From NCBI GenBank assembly GCA_913048145.1, contig CAJWVP010000002.1, forward strand, positions 1 through 33,940: a DNA stretch of 33,940 nt, written 5' to 3'. The notes below the pieces were generated by a model. It worked only from the letters and a program-made list of their open reading frames with translations. It was not told the origin of the DNA and made no database searches. The first letter of the stretch is position 1. The number at the start of each line of letters is the position of its first letter. Below, piece by piece: positions 8,263 through 15,675 of the stretch. The position numbers and the translations under genes are program-made. Source of the DNA: an uncultured Rhodospirillaceae bacterium (lineage in GTDB: Bacteria; Pseudomonadota; Alphaproteobacteria; Rhodospirillales; Casp-alpha2).

Positions 8263-8957
8263 CGGTCCGCGGTATTGAAAGCCATTACGGAGCAAGCCAA
8301 GCGTTATTTGGAGTTTCTCTAAGCGTTAAGAGCGGCGAAGTAGTTACGTTAATTGGGCGTAATGGTATGGGTAAAACTACCTCTATAAACTCAATTATGG
8401 GAATAACGAAAATTACTAGAGGTGAAATTTTTCTCGAAAATCAGCCCATCAATGATCTCGAAAGTTTCGAAATAAACAGAATGGGAATTGCTTTGGTTCC
8501 CGAGGGCCGGCAAGTTTTCCCAAATTTAACTGTCCGAGAAAATCTTGTGGCCATTGCGGCAAACAGAAATAAACACGCAAATCCGTGGAACCTGGAAAAA
8601 ATACTCAATTTGTTTCCCCTATTATCCGCACGTATAGACAACATGGCAAATTTATTGTCCGGCGGAGAACAACAGATGTTAGCCATTGGTCGTTCACTTA
8701 TGACTAATCCAAAGATTCTACTGCTCGATGAAGCCACAGAAGGTTTAGCGCCATTAGTTCGAAGTGAGATCTGGAGATGCCTCAACCAATTGAAAGAGGA
8801 AGGGATTTCAATTTTAGTCGTAGATAAGAATGTAAACGACTTAGCTCGCATTGCAGACATGCATTATGTAATCGAAAAAGGACGCATAGTATGGGAAGGG
8901 ACTTCACCAGAGTTATTAGAACAGAAAGATTTCTTAGGAAATAAGCTGGGCGTCTAA
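8256..8957 (+). CDS. HAAT-type ABC transporter ATP-binding protein (LivF-like)
   Basis: Second cytoplasmic ATPase, 233 residues. Walker A is GRNGMGKTT (about residues 33-41), the signature motif is LSGGEQQ and Walker B is ILLLDEATEGLAP. The usual LLVEQNV of LivF appears here as LVVDKNV, a small departure at the switch region where the histidine of other ABC ATPases is naturally absent in LivF proteins. Translation starts at TTG 8256: GGAGG lies 5-15 bases upstream and the resulting N-terminus (MLAVRGIESHYG) fits the family, while the next ATG is inside the nucleotide-binding fold. Last gene of the AT-rich operon; no terminator hairpin is visible after it. Confidence 0.92.
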   Translation: MLAVRGIESHYGASQALFGVSLSVKSGEVVTLIGRNGMGKTTSINSIMGITKITRGEIFLENQPINDLESFEINRMGIALVPEGRQVFPNLTVRENLVAIAANRNKHANPWNLEKILNLFPLLSARIDNMANLLSGGEQQMLAIGRSLMTNPKILLLDEATEGLAPLVRSEIWRCLNQLKEEGISILVVDKNVNDLARIADMHYVIEKGRIVWEGTSPELLEQKDFLGNKLGV

Positions 8958-9097
8958 GTTGCGCCGCCTCCGATTTCATTATTCAAAACTTGATATTTCA
9001 ACGGCCAAAACTCTGAACCGTTGACTCCTGTCGCCGAATTTACACAACTATCCGGCGGCTGGAAGCCGTGATCAGCAATACCTGAGGAGATCGAGCC

Positions 9098-10264
9098 GTG
9101 AACATGGAGCTCTCTGAAACTCAATGTCAAATCAAGGAAAGCGTTGCCAAGCTTCTGGAGCAGTTTGATGATCAGTATTGGCTGGAGCGCGATTCATCTG
9201 GCGAATTTCCGGAAGAATTTTGCCGTGCCATTGCTGACAATGGCTGGATGGGCATCGCCATGCCAGAGGAATACGGCGGCAGCGGCCTCGGTATTACCGA
9301 AGCCGCCATCTTGGCCCAAACGATAACCGAGTCAGGGGCTGGAAATGCCGGCTTTGCGGCTATTGTCATAGGTATCTTTGGGCTCCATCCGGTGGTTGTT
9401 TTCGGCACCGAGGAACAGAAGCGCGAATGGCTGCCACCAATCATTAAGCGTCAGGATGTTGCGTGTTTTGCTGTTACCGAACCGAACACGGGCCTCGACA
9501 CGACACGTCTGAAAACACGAGCCAAGTGGGATGGTGAGAAGTATATCGTCAACGGGGAGAAAATCTGGACCTCGACGGCCCAGGTCTCGAACAAGATGCT
9601 GTTGATCGCTCGGACCAAGGACATCTCCGAGACGAAGAAGCCGATCGACGGTCTGTCGCTGTTCTATACAGATCTGAATCGCGATTACTGCGACATCCGC
9701 GTCATCGACAAAATGGGGCGGAAGTGCGTTGACTCGAACGAGCTCTTTATCGACGGCCTGCCGATCCCAAAGGAGCACCTGATCGGAGAGGAAGGGAAGG
9801 GCTTTCGCTACTTGCTGCACGGACTTAACGCGGAACGTATTCTGATCGCTGCATCCATGGTCGGTCTAGGCCGTTGCGCGCTTCGGAAGGCTGCCAAATA
9901 CGCCAAGGAGCGCATCGTCTTTGACCGACCCATTGGCATGAATCAGGCGATCCAGCACCCTTTGGCGATTTCTTGGGCGGAACTGGAGGCCGCTCACATG
10001 ATGGCTTTCAATGCCGCTACTAAATACGACAACGGCGAAGATTGCGGGCTTGAGGCTAACGCGGCTAAATACCTGGGCGCGGAAGCCACCTTTAAGGCCT
10101 GCACCAACGCTGTAATGACCCACGGCGGCATGGGATACGCAAAAGAATACCATGTCGAGAGGTATCTACGCGAAAGCTTAATTCACCGGCTTGCACCGGT
10201 CAGCCCTCAATTAATCCTGAGTTACCTGGCCGAGAAGGCCCTAGGCCTACCGAGGAGTTATTGA
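9098..10264 (+). CDS. Acyl-CoA dehydrogenase, FAD-dependent
   Basis: Flavoprotein of 388 residues that should introduce an alpha,beta double bond into an acyl-CoA. Seen: FAVTEPNTGLD (about 124-134, the flavin/substrate loop), GEKIWTSTA (about 153-161), FDRPIG (275-280) and THGGMGYAKEYHVER (about 341-355). In medium-chain enzymes the catalytic Glu lies in a YEGT segment shortly after that block; here the stretch reads RLAPVSP (365-371), with no Glu. Glu246 in GLNAERILIAAS lies where isovaleryl-CoA dehydrogenase carries its base (Glu254), so it is the likely substitute. GTG 9098 is chosen over ATG 9104 because GAGGAGA sits seven bases before it. First gene of a plus-strand CoA-thioester operon; ordinary GC-rich codons return here after the AT-rich transporter. 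Confidence 0.9.
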   Translation: MNMELSETQCQIKESVAKLLEQFDDQYWLERDSSGEFPEEFCRAIADNGWMGIAMPEEYGGSGLGITEAAILAQTITESGAGNAGFAAIVIGIFGLHPVVVFGTEEQKREWLPPIIKRQDVACFAVTEPNTGLDTTRLKTRAKWDGEKYIVNGEKIWTSTAQVSNKMLLIARTKDISETKKPIDGLSLFYTDLNRDYCDIRVIDKMGRKCVDSNELFIDGLPIPKEHLIGEEGKGFRYLLHGLNAERILIAASMVGLGRCALRKAAKYAKERIVFDRPIGMNQAIQHPLAISWAELEAAHMMAFNAATKYDNGEDCGLEANAAKYLGAEATFKACTNAVMTHGGMGYAKEYHVERYLRESLIHRLAPVSPQLILSYLAEKALGLPRSY

Positions 10265-10295
10265 TCCAGAAGAACAACGATCGAGAGGTGGACCC

Positions 10296-11465
10296 ATGGC
10301 GCGACCAACCAAGGCCTACATCGCGGGGGTGTACGAGCATCCGACGCGCAAGGCCGTTGACAAGACGATCCCGCAGTTGCACGCGGAATTGGCTGCCGGC
10401 GCGCTGGCCGATGCGGGCCTGACCAAGGACGATGTCGATGGCTTCTTCTGCGACGGCACCGGACCCGGCCTGGGTGGCATTTCCATGGCCGAATATATCG
10501 GCTTGGACCTGAAGTATACGGACTGTACGGAGACAGGCGGGTCCAGTTACATCGTACACGTTGGCCATGCGGCTCAGGCTATTGCGGACGGGAAGTGCAG
10601 CGTGGCGCTTATCTCGCTTGCTGGACGACCGCGCGCCGAAGGTTTGAAGACCTTGGGGGCGCGTACATATGGTGGACCGCCCGAGGCGGGCTTTGAGATG
10701 TCCTATGGCCCGGCGGTAGTAAACACCTACGCCATGGTTGCCATGCGCCACATGCACGAGTTCGGCACCACGTCCGAGCAACTGGCCTGGATTAAGGTCG
10801 CAGCATCTCATCACGCGCAACATAACGAGCACGCCGTGCTCCGTGCTGTGGTCACGGTGGAAGACGTGGTCAATTCACCGATGATTGCCGATCCCCTGCA
10901 CCGGCTCGACTGCTGTGTGATCAGCGACGGCGGTGGCGCCCTCGTCATGGTCAGCCCGGAAATCGCCAAATCCCTGGGTAATCGTTCCGTCAAGGTGTTA
11001 GGCCAAGGGGAAGCGATCAAACACCTGAATGCAGGCCAAGTGGACCTCACCTATACGGCCGGTGTGACGTCGGGGCGCATCGCCTTCGAGGAAGCGAACC
11101 TGACGCCCGCTGATATGGACTACGCTTCGATCTACGACAGTTTCACCATCACGGTCTTGATTACTTTGGAGGATCTTGGTTTCTGTGAGAGAGGCGAGGG
11201 TGGCAAGTTTGTTTCCGACGGTAACTTGATTTCGGGGATCGGAAAACTTCCATTCAATACGGACGGTGGCGGCCTTTGCAACAATCATCCGAGCAACCGA
11301 GGCTCGATGACCAAGGTGATTGAGGCCGTGCGCCAATTGCGCGGTGAGGCCCACCCAGCGGTTCAGGTGCCGGACTGCACGTTGGCGCTCGCACACGGCA
11401 CCGGTGGTCAGATCGGTACTCGCAGTGGCAGTGCCACTGTCATCTTGGGGAGGAACGACGCATGA
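10296..11465 (+). CDS. Thiolase-fold protein lacking catalytic cysteines (SCP-x/Ltp2-like)
   Basis: Thiolase-superfamily protein of 389 residues in the SCP-x-thiolase-like group. The fold is recognisable (GHAAQAIADGK, DGGGALVM, QLRGEAH, GGGL), but the N-terminal nucleophile position reads ETGGSSY (79-85) instead of CxSG. The GHP motif is CNNHPSNRG (328-336), and the second cysteine motif reads AHGTGG (366-371). With both catalytic cysteines gone, classical thiolysis is unlikely. Known relatives such as Ltp2 in steroid side-chain breakdown act as retro-aldolases in complex with a DUF35 protein, and the next gene encodes exactly such a partner, overlapping by four bases. Tyr280 in IYDSF occupies the place of the HDCF histidine. 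Retro-aldol cleavage of a 3-hydroxyacyl-CoA is the best inference; an acyl-transfer role cannot be excluded. Confidence 0.85.
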   Translation: MARPTKAYIAGVYEHPTRKAVDKTIPQLHAELAAGALADAGLTKDDVDGFFCDGTGPGLGGISMAEYIGLDLKYTDCTETGGSSYIVHVGHAAQAIADGKCSVALISLAGRPRAEGLKTLGARTYGGPPEAGFEMSYGPAVVNTYAMVAMRHMHEFGTTSEQLAWIKVAASHHAQHNEHAVLRAVVTVEDVVNSPMIADPLHRLDCCVISDGGGALVMVSPEIAKSLGNRSVKVLGQGEAIKHLNAGQVDLTYTAGVTSGRIAFEEANLTPADMDYASIYDSFTITVLITLEDLGFCERGEGGKFVSDGNLISGIGKLPFNTDGGGLCNNHPSNRGSMTKVIEAVRQLRGEAHPAVQVPDCTLALAHGTGGQIGTRSGSATVILGRNDA

Positions 11466-11854
11466 GCCAGATGGAGCGGACTTACTCCGATCCCGATATC
11501 AACATGGAAACGGCGGTCTACTGGGAGAGCGCTAAGAACGGAAAGCTCTTGGTCAAGACCTGTAAGGCGTGTGGCAAGCTCCATTATTATCCCCGCACGA
11601 TTTGCCCGCATTGCCTGAGTAGCGATACGGACTGGGTCGAGGCCAGCGGGAAGGGTACCATCTACACCTATTCGGTGATGCGCCGCACAGAGACGCCCTA
11701 CGTCATCGCCTATGTGACACTGGAAGAGGGCGTCACGATGCTGTCGAACATCGTAGAATGCGATGTTGATGGCGTCGCCGTGGGGCAGACCGTGGAAGTG
11801 GTGTTTCGCGACACGGAGGGCGGTCATTCGCTTCCGGTTTTCCGGCCGGCTTGA
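11462..11854 (+). CDS. DUF35 OB-fold/zinc-ribbon partner of the thiolase-like protein
   Basis: Small protein of 130 residues with an N-terminal helical hairpin (TAVYWESAKNGKLL), a rubredoxin-like zinc ribbon (Cys34-x2-Cys37 and Cys48-x2-Cys51) and a C-terminal OB-fold (about 60-125). DUF35 proteins bind thiolase-fold partners and help hold the CoA substrate, as in ChsH2-Ltp2, BbsA-BbsB and archaeal acetoacetyl-CoA thiolase/HMG-CoA synthase. The start codon overlaps the stop of the thiolase-like gene (ATGA), which supports a stoichiometric complex. No enzyme activity of its own is expected. Confidence 0.9.
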   Translation: MSQMERTYSDPDINMETAVYWESAKNGKLLVKTCKACGKLHYYPRTICPHCLSSDTDWVEASGKGTIYTYSVMRRTETPYVIAYVTLEEGVTMLSNIVECDVDGVAVGQTVEVVFRDTEGGHSLPVFRPA

Positions 11855-11882
11855 CCCGATAAAAAAAGGATAAGAGGGGAAT

Positions 11883-13088
11883 ATGGGACGGCCCTTGGAT
11901 GGCGTGAAAGTCGTCGATTTCTCGAATATGCTGATGGCGCCCTACGCGACGCAGATCTTGGGAGATCAGGGTGCCGACGTAATAAAGGTTGAGGCGCCGG
12001 GGGGCGATCCAGTACGCAATATCGGGCCGGCCCGCAACCCAGGCATGGGCGCGATCTTCTTAAACTGTAACCGCTCGAAGCGGAGCATCGTTCTGGACGT
12101 GAAGAAACCGGGAGGGCTTGCGGCGATGCATCGGATGATCGCTGACGCCGATGTGCTGCTTTACAATCGCCGGCCGCAATCCATGCAACGCCTAGGCCTC
12201 GCCTATAAAGACGTTGCTGAGGTCAATCCGCGTATCATCTATGTGGGCCTCTACGGTTACAAGGAAGAGGGGCCCTATGCCGGCCAGCCGGCATTCGACG
12301 ACCTAACCCAGGGTGCTGTCGGTATTCCCTGGTTGGCGCACATGGTAGATGGGCGCGAGCCTGCCTATTGCCCCACCGCCATCGCCGATCGGGGTGTCGC
12401 GCTTTGGGCCGTGGGAGAGATCAACGCCGCGCTCGTGCATCAAGTCCGCACGGGCCGAGGTCAACGCATCGACATCCCCATGTTCGAGATGCTGACCAGT
12501 TTTGTTCTTGGTGATCATTTAGGCGGCGAGACCTTCGATCCGCCGTTGGGTCCGGCTGGATACAAACGTATGTTGAACCCGAACCGCAAGCCCTACCCGA
12601 CTAAGGACGGCTATGTCTGCGTTATGGTGTACACGGACCGGCACTGGCAATCCTTTGCCGTGGCTCTGGGTGAGGATTGTCATTTCCGGGACGATCCACG
12701 CTACGCAAATATGGAGGCGCGCTCGGCTAATATCACCGAAATCTACACCGAGCTGGCGGCGCTGTTGTTGACGCGCACCACGACGTGGTGGATGGACCTT
12801 TTTAATGGCGCGGACATTCCGGCCATGCCTTTGCACACGCTGGAGACCTTGATTGAGGACCCGCAATTGGCCGCGACCGGGTTCTTTGGCGAAATCGATC
12901 ATCCAAGCGAGGGCAAGCTGCGATCTATCGGCGTGCCCAGTTCTTGGACGGAAACCCAACCGGCGCCCTCGCGTCATGCGCCGCGGCTCGGCGAACACAG
13001 TGCCGAGGTCCTTGGGGAATACGGCTATGGTGACGACGAGATCGCGGCCTTAATGGCGGACGGTGTCACGCAGGCACCCGCAAATTGA
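11883..13088 (+). CDS. Class III CoA-transferase (CaiB/BaiF family), copy 1
   Basis: Type III CoA-transferase of 401 residues. It would move CoA between carboxylates through an enzyme-bound aspartyl mixed anhydride. Seen: LDGVKVVDFS at the N-terminus, GDQGADVIKVE (28-38), the catalytic Asp in PAFDDLTQ (Asp139 or 140), RTGRGQRIDIPMFE and DIPAMPLHTLE. AAAAAAGGA about 15 bases before ATG 11883 plus GAGGGGA nearer form the ribosome site. It shares co-linear motifs with the second CoA-transferase at 14462, so the two are paralogues in one operon. Likely substrates are short dicarboxylates (itaconate, mesaconate, malate, succinate type) by analogy with CaiB genes beside MaoC/CitE genes; specificity is not visible. 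Confidence 0.9.
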   Translation: MGRPLDGVKVVDFSNMLMAPYATQILGDQGADVIKVEAPGGDPVRNIGPARNPGMGAIFLNCNRSKRSIVLDVKKPGGLAAMHRMIADADVLLYNRRPQSMQRLGLAYKDVAEVNPRIIYVGLYGYKEEGPYAGQPAFDDLTQGAVGIPWLAHMVDGREPAYCPTAIADRGVALWAVGEINAALVHQVRTGRGQRIDIPMFEMLTSFVLGDHLGGETFDPPLGPAGYKRMLNPNRKPYPTKDGYVCVMVYTDRHWQSFAVALGEDCHFRDDPRYANMEARSANITEIYTELAALLLTRTTTWWMDLFNGADIPAMPLHTLETLIEDPQLAATGFFGEIDHPSEGKLRSIGVPSSWTETQPAPSRHAPRLGEHSAEVLGEYGYGDDEIAALMADGVTQAPAN

Positions 13089-13110
13089 ACGGATACGAGA
13101 GGAAACTAAG

Positions 13111-13569
13111 ATGTCAGGTCTGTATTATGAGGAATTTGAGATTGGCATGGAGTTCAAACATGCCCTGACCCGCACGGTCACGGAGATGGACAACATTATG
13201 TTCTGCGCCATGACCCACAATCCCCAGCCATTACACCTGGATGAAGAGTACTCGAGAAATACTTTCTATGGACAACGTCTGGTTAATTCCCTGTTCACGC
13301 TGGGTTTGGTCATCGGCGTGACAGTTGCCGACACGACGTTGGGCACGACGCTTGGTAACCTCGGAATGACTGACGTGCGCTTCAAGAACCCCGTGTTCCA
13401 CGGCGACACGATCCACGTCATGACTCGCATCAAGGATATGCGCGAGAGTGCGTCTAGGCCAACCACAGGAATCATCACCTTCGAGCACTTCGGCTTTAAT
13501 CAGCGGGATGAGGAAGTCACGTATTGCGTACGGACCGGCCTCATGAAGAAAAAGGAGCACGACGCATGA
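13111..13569 (+). CDS. MaoC-like hot-dog hydratase/dehydratase
   Basis: Single hot-dog protein of 152 residues, probably a CoA-ester hydratase of the mesaconyl/itaconyl-CoA hydratase type often found beside CitE-like lyases. The R-hydratase motif DxNPxH appears here as NPQPLH (37-42): the histidine (His42) and proline are kept, but the catalytic Asp is Asn37. GLVIGVTVADTTLGTTLGNLGMTDV and VFHGDTIHV follow. The open frame begins at 13063 inside the CoA-transferase gene, but ATG 13111 has GAGAGGA upstream and gives a standard N-terminus (LYYEEFEIG). Its stop overlaps the start of the lyase gene by four bases. Which double bond it hydrates is inferred from context only. Confidence 0.88.
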   Translation: MSGLYYEEFEIGMEFKHALTRTVTEMDNIMFCAMTHNPQPLHLDEEYSRNTFYGQRLVNSLFTLGLVIGVTVADTTLGTTLGNLGMTDVRFKNPVFHGDTIHVMTRIKDMRESASRPTTGIITFEHFGFNQRDEEVTYCVRTGLMKKKEHDA

Positions 13570-14459
13570 TCATTCGCTCCTGGCTTTTCGTCCCGGGCGA
13601 CAGCGAACGTAAGCTGGCGAAGGGGCGTGGTAACTCGGCTGACGCGCTTATTCTCGATCTGGAGGACGCCGTTTCCGATGACCGCCAGGACCAGGCTCGG
13701 GCGATGACCTGTGCCTTTCTCAAGGACAACCCCGATCGCTCACGGCAAAAGCTATGGGTTCGAGTTAACCCCTTGGACCATGGTTTTTCCCTGCCCGACC
13801 TGGCGGCGGTCATGCGCGGCGCGCCAGATGGGATCGTGTTGCCAAAGGTGTATTCGGCAGCTGAGGTGAATCGCATGGCTGATTTCCTGCTTGCCCTAGA
13901 AGCTCGCGAGGGTTTGGGCCTGGGGTCGACTAAAATCCTCAGCGTTGCGACTGAAACGGCGGCTTCATTGCTGACCTTTCACACGTATTTGGACAATGTC
14001 ACCAATCGTCTGACGGCGCTCACATGGGGCGGCGAAGACCTGGCTGCGGCCTTGGGCGCCAGCGACAATCAGCATCCAACGTCTGGCGACTACGACGATC
14101 CGTATCTTTATGCTAAGTCCATGTGCTTGGCGACCGCCCGGGCCATTGACGCGCAGCCCGTGGGCTGTGTGTGGGTCAATTTTCGGGACCTGGAAGGTCT
14201 TAAAAATGACTGCCTGCGCGACCGGCGCACCGGATTCATTGGTAAGATCGCCATCCATCCCGACCAGTCTGATATTATCAACCGGGCATTTACCCCTTCG
14301 GAAGATGAAATCGCCTATTCCCAAAAGGTCATCGACCTGTTTGAACAGAACCCGGGAATGGGAACGGTCGGCCTGGACGGCAAGATGCTGGACATGCCGC
14401 ACCTGAAGCAGGCACGCAATGTACTGGCGCTCGCCAAACAAGTTAAGGAACGGGGATAA
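13566..14459 (+). CDS. HpcH/HpaI-CitE family CoA-ester lyase (malyl/citramalyl-CoA lyase-like)
   Basis: TIM-barrel lyase of 297 residues. Seen: RSWLFVPGDSERKL (4-17), the DLEDAV block (31-36), WVRVN (64-68, CoA/substrate Arg), and the Mg2+ ligands Glu130 (VATET) and Asp158 (GGEDL). Such enzymes split 3-hydroxyacyl-CoAs such as malyl-, beta-methylmalyl- or citramalyl-CoA into acetyl- or propionyl-CoA plus glyoxylate or pyruvate; some are malyl-CoA thioesterases. The frame is open from 13524, but ATG 13566 overlaps the MaoC stop (ATGA) and follows AAAAAGGAG. Two bases separate it from the second CoA-transferase. Placement between a hydratase and CoA-transferases is the layout of itaconate/mesaconate-type degradation modules. 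Confidence 0.9.
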   Translation: MIIRSWLFVPGDSERKLAKGRGNSADALILDLEDAVSDDRQDQARAMTCAFLKDNPDRSRQKLWVRVNPLDHGFSLPDLAAVMRGAPDGIVLPKVYSAAEVNRMADFLLALEAREGLGLGSTKILSVATETAASLLTFHTYLDNVTNRLTALTWGGEDLAAALGASDNQHPTSGDYDDPYLYAKSMCLATARAIDAQPVGCVWVNFRDLEGLKNDCLRDRRTGFIGKIAIHPDQSDIINRAFTPSEDEIAYSQKVIDLFEQNPGMGTVGLDGKMLDMPHLKQARNVLALAKQVKERG

Positions 14460-14461
14460 GC

Positions 14462-15658
14462 ATGGTCGGAACACTAGAAGGCATCCGCGTCGTTGATCTG
14501 ACTACCGTCATCATGGGGCCGTGGGCGGCGCAGATGATGGGCGACATGGGTGCGGATGTGATTAAGGTCGAAACCCGTGGCGGCGACATCAGCCGTGGCA
14601 TGGGGCCGGGCCGTAACAAGGGCATGGCGGCTTGTTACCTGACGTCAAACCGTAACAAACGCTCGGTCGTGTTGGACCTGACCCAAGATGAGGGTTTGTC
14701 GGCGCTTCGCCGCTTGATCGATTCGGCGGATGTCTTCATGCACAACTTCCGGCCCAAAGTGATAAATAAGTTTAACCTCGGATACGAGACTTTTAAGGAC
14801 GCCAACCCTGAACTGGTGTATTGCGGCGCCTACGGCTTTCGCGCCGACGGGCCTTGGGCCAACAAGCCTGCCTACGACGATATCATTCAAACAGCCGCTG
14901 GCTACTGTGACATGCAGGAGCTGATTTCCGACCAGCCTCGTTACGTACCAAGCCTGATTGCCGATAAGACATCTTCCTATGCGGTGTTCTCGGCTATCCT
15001 CGCCGCACTCGTGTGTCGCGAACGTGGCGGCGGTGGGCAGGCGGTCGAGGTGCCCATGTTCGAGACCATGGTAGACTACGCCATGATTGAACACCTCTAC
15101 GGCGCAACCTTCGATCCCCCCATCGCGCAAATGGGCTATGAGCGGATTATGAACATCGAACGCCGGCCGTATCAGACCAGTGACGGCGGTTATTTGACGG
15201 TTCTCCCCTACACGGATAAGAACTGGATCGACTTCTTCAAACTGGCGGGCCGCGAGGAATTTCTCGACGACCCGGATTTCCAGACCTATTCGAACCGGCT
15301 CAACAATTCTAAGAAGGTCTACGCGACCCTCAACGAAATCGTTTCGACCCGAACATTAAACGATTGGATCGCGCAGTTGGACGCCGCCAACATCCCAGCG
15401 ATGATGGTAAAGACTAAGGAAGACTTGTTGGATGACGAACAGCTTAACGCCACCGGTTTCTGGCATAGCGTTGATCATCCGACGGAAGGTAAACTCCGGT
15501 TTACCGATCCACCATTCCGCTATTCGAAAACACCGTCGACGATACGTGACATGCCGCCGCTTCTCGGCGAACAAAGCCGCGAGATACTGGCAGAAGCCGG
15601 ATATTCGGCCGATGAGATCGACGATCTCATTGCCAAGAACGTGACCAAGGCATCGTAA
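14462..15658 (+). CDS. Class III CoA-transferase (CaiB/BaiF family), copy 2
   Basis: Type III CoA-transferase of 398 residues, co-linear with the copy at 11883 (same LEGIRVVDL start, GDMGADVIKVE, catalytic Asp139 or 140 in PAYDDIIQ, VPMFETM and the TFDPP block). Both proteins could form a heteromer, as the two CaiB-type subunits BbsE and BbsF do, or they could serve two different acids. The ATG follows the lyase stop after two bases, with AAGGAACGGGG as ribosome site. The C-terminal domain ends normally. Codon use matches the neighbours, which argues for an old resident operon rather than a late insertion. Confidence 0.9.
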   Translation: MVGTLEGIRVVDLTTVIMGPWAAQMMGDMGADVIKVETRGGDISRGMGPGRNKGMAACYLTSNRNKRSVVLDLTQDEGLSALRRLIDSADVFMHNFRPKVINKFNLGYETFKDANPELVYCGAYGFRADGPWANKPAYDDIIQTAAGYCDMQELISDQPRYVPSLIADKTSSYAVFSAILAALVCRERGGGGQAVEVPMFETMVDYAMIEHLYGATFDPPIAQMGYERIMNIERRPYQTSDGGYLTVLPYTDKNWIDFFKLAGREEFLDDPDFQTYSNRLNNSKKVYATLNEIVSTRTLNDWIAQLDAANIPAMMVKTKEDLLDDEQLNATGFWHSVDHPTEGKLRFTDPPFRYSKTPSTIRDMPPLLGEQSREILAEAGYSADEIDDLIAKNVTKAS

Positions 15659-15675
15659 TTGAGAAGGAAAGCAAA

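Noticed and set aside
9021-9050. TTGACT followed by ACAACT as a promoter for the CoA operon
   Set aside because: The -35 is good but every candidate -10 at 16-19 bases spacing matches the consensus poorly, so it is not listed as a feature.
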